The position numbers were made by a program, and so were the translations under genes. This document shows positions 4,770 to 7,036 of a stretch of 7,036 nucleotides of DNA, piece by piece; the first letter of the stretch is position 1; each line of letters starts with the position of its first letter. Source of the stretch: Chitinophagales bacterium (lineage in GTDB: Bacteria; Bacteroidota; Bacteroidia; Chitinophagales; Chitinophagaceae); assembly GCA_015654495.1 (NCBI GenBank), contig JAATGW010000807.1:1-7036 (forward strand). Reading direction: 5' to 3'. The notes below the pieces were generated by a model. The model saw only the letters and a program-made list of their open reading frames with translations. It made no database searches and was not told the origin of the DNA.

Positions 4770-6035
4770 TTATTTACTCCGGATTATTGAGATATTATTG
4801 TCTGCATTATTACAAACTACAATGTCTCCCTTTCTGTCTCCGTTTAAATCGGCAATAGTGACACCTTTTGGATGGTTACCAACTGTAATAACTGATTGTG
4901 ATAATGTGCTTCCATTTTTGTCCATAATGAAAAGGAAAATTTTGTTGCCTTCATAATCGGAACTTACGATGTCGGTTAATCCGTCACCATTTACATCACC
5001 GGTTGCAATACGATTCGGATTTTGTCCGGCCTGAAATGGCGAACCTTTTAGCATTGTAAACTTGCCAGCCCCGCCGTTGATTAAAATAGTCATTCCGTCT
5101 TTGCCTTTTCCCTCGGCCATGCTGCCCGGAGAATTTATAATAGCAAGGTCAGGTTTACTGTCAGCATTTAGATCACCAATAGCAAGGCCGAATGGATTGT
5201 CCCCACATGCAAAAGGCGAGCCAGCTGCTTCCTTAAATCCGCCCTGGCCGTCAGCAAGAAGAACAGTAAGATTGTTGCCTTCTGTATTTGTTGTAACGAT
5301 ATCTGTTATACCGTCACCATTTAAGTCGGCTGCACGTAGTCGTTGGTAGGGGCGCTTGCCAACTCCGAAAAACCCGTGTTGCTTCGTGAATAAATTTGTG
5401 TTGTCGCCAAAAAGAACTTCCACCTGGTCCTTACCCCAACTGTCAGTAACAAGGTCAGGCCAACCATCATTATTAAAATCTCCCGATGCGATGCCATGAA
5501 CATGCGGTATCCCTTCTGTCCTTAAAGGTGAATTTTTTGCCTGTATGAAATTTCCTTTTCCGTCTCCATACAAAACGGTGATGTATTTTTTTTCGTGATT
5601 GGGAAATGCCAGATCAAAGTTGCCATCTTTATTGAAATCTGCAATGCAAATATCATTTGGTATTGAACCTGCAAAAAATGGCGAATTGCCTGACGGGATA
5701 AAATCGCCCTTACCATTGCCAAGAAGAATGGTAACACTGCTGTCGGTTTCACTTGTTATAGCAAGGTCAGGAAATTTATCATGATTAAAGTCTGCTACTT
5801 CCACACTGCCCGGGGATTTAGCAACTCTTATTTTTACAGTATCATCTGAATTTATTATACTCCTCGAAGATGATTTATTTTCATGTGTGCAACTGCTAAA
5901 CAGGATCCCGAAAACCGACAATGTTAATGGTAATATGTCAATCAATTTTATTTTAAAAGTAGGAGGAAATTGTTCCCTTATCTTAATTTTTACACCTATG
6001 GGGATCTTTCCTTGACAAGTTACAAAGACCCACAC
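4770..6035 (-). CDS. FG-GAP/VCBS repeat lipoprotein, predicted seven-bladed propeller
   Basis: The protein has up to 421 residues. Seven calcium-loop motifs of the form D-x-N-x-D-x-x-x-D (some degenerate) occur at residues 82-90, 133-141, 186-194, 237-245, 288-296, 347-355 and 396-404, about 50 residues apart. This is the FG-GAP/VCBS arrangement that folds into a beta-propeller; seven copies fit a complete seven-bladed ring. A hydrophobic stretch ending ILFSSC49 followed by a polar linker (THENKSSS) looks like a lipoprotein signal with a loose lipobox, so the protein is probably anchored to a membrane and faces the periplasm or cell surface. Such proteins bind ligands or partners; no catalytic domain is visible. 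The start is uncertain: no ATG lies in frame before the signal. The GTG at 6033-6035 gives an unusually long n-region, while the TTG at 5943-5945 starts just before the hydrophobic core but drops the preceding lysines. It appears monocistronic. Confidence 0.85.
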   Translation of the reverse strand: MWVFVTCQGKIPIGVKIKIREQFPPTFKIKLIDILPLTLSVFGILFSSCTHENKSSSRSIINSDDTVKIRVAKSPGSVEVADFNHDKFPDLAITSETDSSVTILLGNGKGDFIPSGNSPFFAGSIPNDICIADFNKDGNFDLAFPNHEKKYITVLYGDGKGNFIQAKNSPLRTEGIPHVHGIASGDFNNDGWPDLVTDSWGKDQVEVLFGDNTNLFTKQHGFFGVGKRPYQRLRAADLNGDGITDIVTTNTEGNNLTVLLADGQGGFKEAAGSPFACGDNPFGLAIGDLNADSKPDLAIINSPGSMAEGKGKDGMTILINGGAGKFTMLKGSPFQAGQNPNRIATGDVNGDGLTDIVSSDYEGNKIFLFIMDKNGSTLSQSVITVGNHPKGVTIADLNGDRKGDIVVCNNADNNISIIRSK

Positions 6036-6363
6036 TTTGATTAACCGCAGTATCTGAAAATAGTCGACCCGTAACTGTATCTGAATAAAGTTGCTAACGA
6101 TGATGATAGGAACCGGAGATTGAGGTTATTCGCCATTTCGTTAAATAATCCTTTTTCATAGAACTTACAGCGGCACCGTCGAAGGTTTATTACCTGCAGG
6201 TGAAACAGGCAAACACCTGATATCAAATCTCTTTGTAAAATCCGTAAAACGACGTGTCATTTGTTACGCTGGTGGAGTCAATGAACTGTTGAGTATAGGC
6301 CGGCCGGCTGCATTTATTTCAGTAAGTTGACCTTAATCCATGCAATATCGAATCAACGCACAA
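6036..6363. other. Gene-free interval between FG-GAP and FMN reductase genes
   Basis: No supported gene was found. A 61-codon minus-strand frame (6041-6226) has low-complexity Ser/Leu/Arg content and no recognisable domain. Small symmetric sites are present: ACCTGCAGGT at 6192-6201, CAGGTG/CACCTG arms at 6197-6202 and 6214-6219, and GGCCGGCC at 6298-6305. The FG-GAP frame stays open on the minus strand for some distance into this interval but contains no ATG. The promoter of the FG-GAP gene should lie here or just inside the annotated 5' end. Confidence 0.5.
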
Positions 6364-7026
6364 TCAGGCATAGTCTACTTTTTCCAGGGAGGGGTCGGGC
6401 GTTTCACCTAAGAATTCGATCCATGATTTTTTAACACATGGATAATTTTTCGCTGCTTCAACCAATCCCATAAAATCCGTTATGTTATCTTCAAAGCGCC
6501 GGACCAGGCCTGGGTTGTTTAGCTTGAAATCGGAAGTGAAAGCCTGGTGAGCCATGGCTAACGAAAACATATCGGGAAAAACCCGCGCTCCCAAATGTTC
6601 AAGTGGCATACGGAGCGACCATAAACCTTTATTAGCTCCGGCCATTGATGGAGAAGCAGACATCAAAAGCGCATGTCGCCCATTAAATGGTTGTGGACGG
6701 AACCTGGAAACCCAGTCAATTATGTTTTTTAAATTTCCTGGCATTGAACCATTATACTCCGGTGAGGCAATGATAAACCCATCATTGGCTAAAAGACTTT
6801 TCCGCAATTGTTCAGCTCCGGCCGGATAAAACCCTTCAGATTCCAGGTCCTGATTATACGAAGGAGAGTCAAATTCGCTCATATTTGCAAAATCAACTTT
6901 TCCACCCTTCTTACTGATAATTTCTGCTGCTAATCTGGCAAGTTTAGTGTTCATCGAATCATTTCTTAATGAGGCCGAAGATACCAGCCATGAAATTGGT
7001 TTTCCGTTTTGATGTTTCTGTCTCAT
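6364..7026 (-). CDS. NADPH-dependent FMN reductase-family flavoprotein
   Basis: This is a 220-residue cytoplasmic protein of the NADPH-dependent FMN reductase family (PF03358), flavodoxin-like fold, which includes chromate, azo and quinone reductases. The FMN phosphate-binding loop is SASLRNDSMNTKLA (residues 17-30). The second hallmark, ASPEYNGSMPG then NLKNIIDWVSR (87-108), contacts the flavin ring and forms the dimer interface. S123-A-S125 follows the third strand. These enzymes use NAD(P)H to reduce FMN or FMN-bound acceptors such as quinones; the true acceptor cannot be read from sequence. The ATG at 7024-7026 lies 10 bases from the window edge and the frame is still open beyond it, so a start further upstream is possible, although the length fits the family. 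The stop is TGA, as in the VCBS-independent evidence that this genome uses TGA normally. Regulation and upstream neighbours lie outside the window. Confidence 0.9.
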   Translation of the reverse strand: MRQKHQNGKPISWLVSSASLRNDSMNTKLARLAAEIISKKGGKVDFANMSEFDSPSYNQDLESEGFYPAGAEQLRKSLLANDGFIIASPEYNGSMPGNLKNIIDWVSRFRPQPFNGRHALLMSASPSMAGANKGLWSLRMPLEHLGARVFPDMFSLAMAHQAFTSDFKLNNPGLVRRFEDNITDFMGLVEAAKNYPCVKKSWIEFLGETPDPSLEKVDYA

Positions 7027-7036
7027 TGTAATCAGG

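Noticed and set aside
5062..5349. Plus-strand 95-codon frame
   Set aside because: It is the antisense of the regular FG-GAP repeats; its Pro/Ser/Arg-rich content is a by-product of those repeats.
5080..5900. Tandem DNA repeats or a CRISPR-like array in the FG-GAP gene
   Set aside because: The regularity is at protein level (about 50-residue blades) with divergent DNA, and there is no constant repeat with unique spacers.
6041..6226. Minus-strand 61-codon frame upstream of the FG-GAP gene
   Set aside because: No domain or signal peptide, and its composition looks random.

Overview
This window looks like chromosomal DNA from a member of the Bacteroidota, probably a soil or freshwater Cytophagales or Chitinophagales relative. 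Three things suggest this. Promoter-like sites match the Bacteroidota -33 TTTG / -7 TAnnTTTG pattern. Shine-Dalgarno sequences are weak. The gene content (periplasmic serine hydrolase, FG-GAP lipoprotein, Panacea-like/DUF488 protein) is common in that phylum. The host assignment is inference. No tRNA, rRNA, CRISPR array or intact insertion sequence was seen.

Layout. Positions 1-550 hold no convincing gene but are dense in palindromes and dispersed-repeat-like sequence. A plus-strand serine hydrolase of the class C beta-lactamase fold follows (605-1960). Its promoter region carries twin ACTTTG-N5-CAAAGT dyads, and inverted copies of one repeat family flank the gene. All remaining genes are on the minus strand: a small VOC/glyoxalase-like protein (2091-2492), an AT-rich two-gene module (2873-4582), a seven-repeat FG-GAP/VCBS lipoprotein (4770-6035) and an NADPH-dependent FMN reductase-family flavoprotein (6364-7026, which begins 10 bases from the window edge).

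The most interesting part is the AT-rich module. Its first gene encodes a 294-residue protein with a Panacea/SocA-like N-terminal half and a DUF488 C-terminal half. Three bases after its stop begins a second gene that reads as one 273-codon frame interrupted by a single in-frame TGA at codon 146. The reading frame on both sides is intact, so this looks like a recent nonsense mutation (TGG to TGA is the likely change), not decay. The module is clearly lower in GC than the serine hydrolase gene, which suggests horizontal acquisition. Its function is unknown; a toxin-antitoxin, defence or stress role is a hypothesis resting only on the Panacea-like half.

The other genes are ordinary accessory or housekeeping functions and show no evident pathway link to each other.
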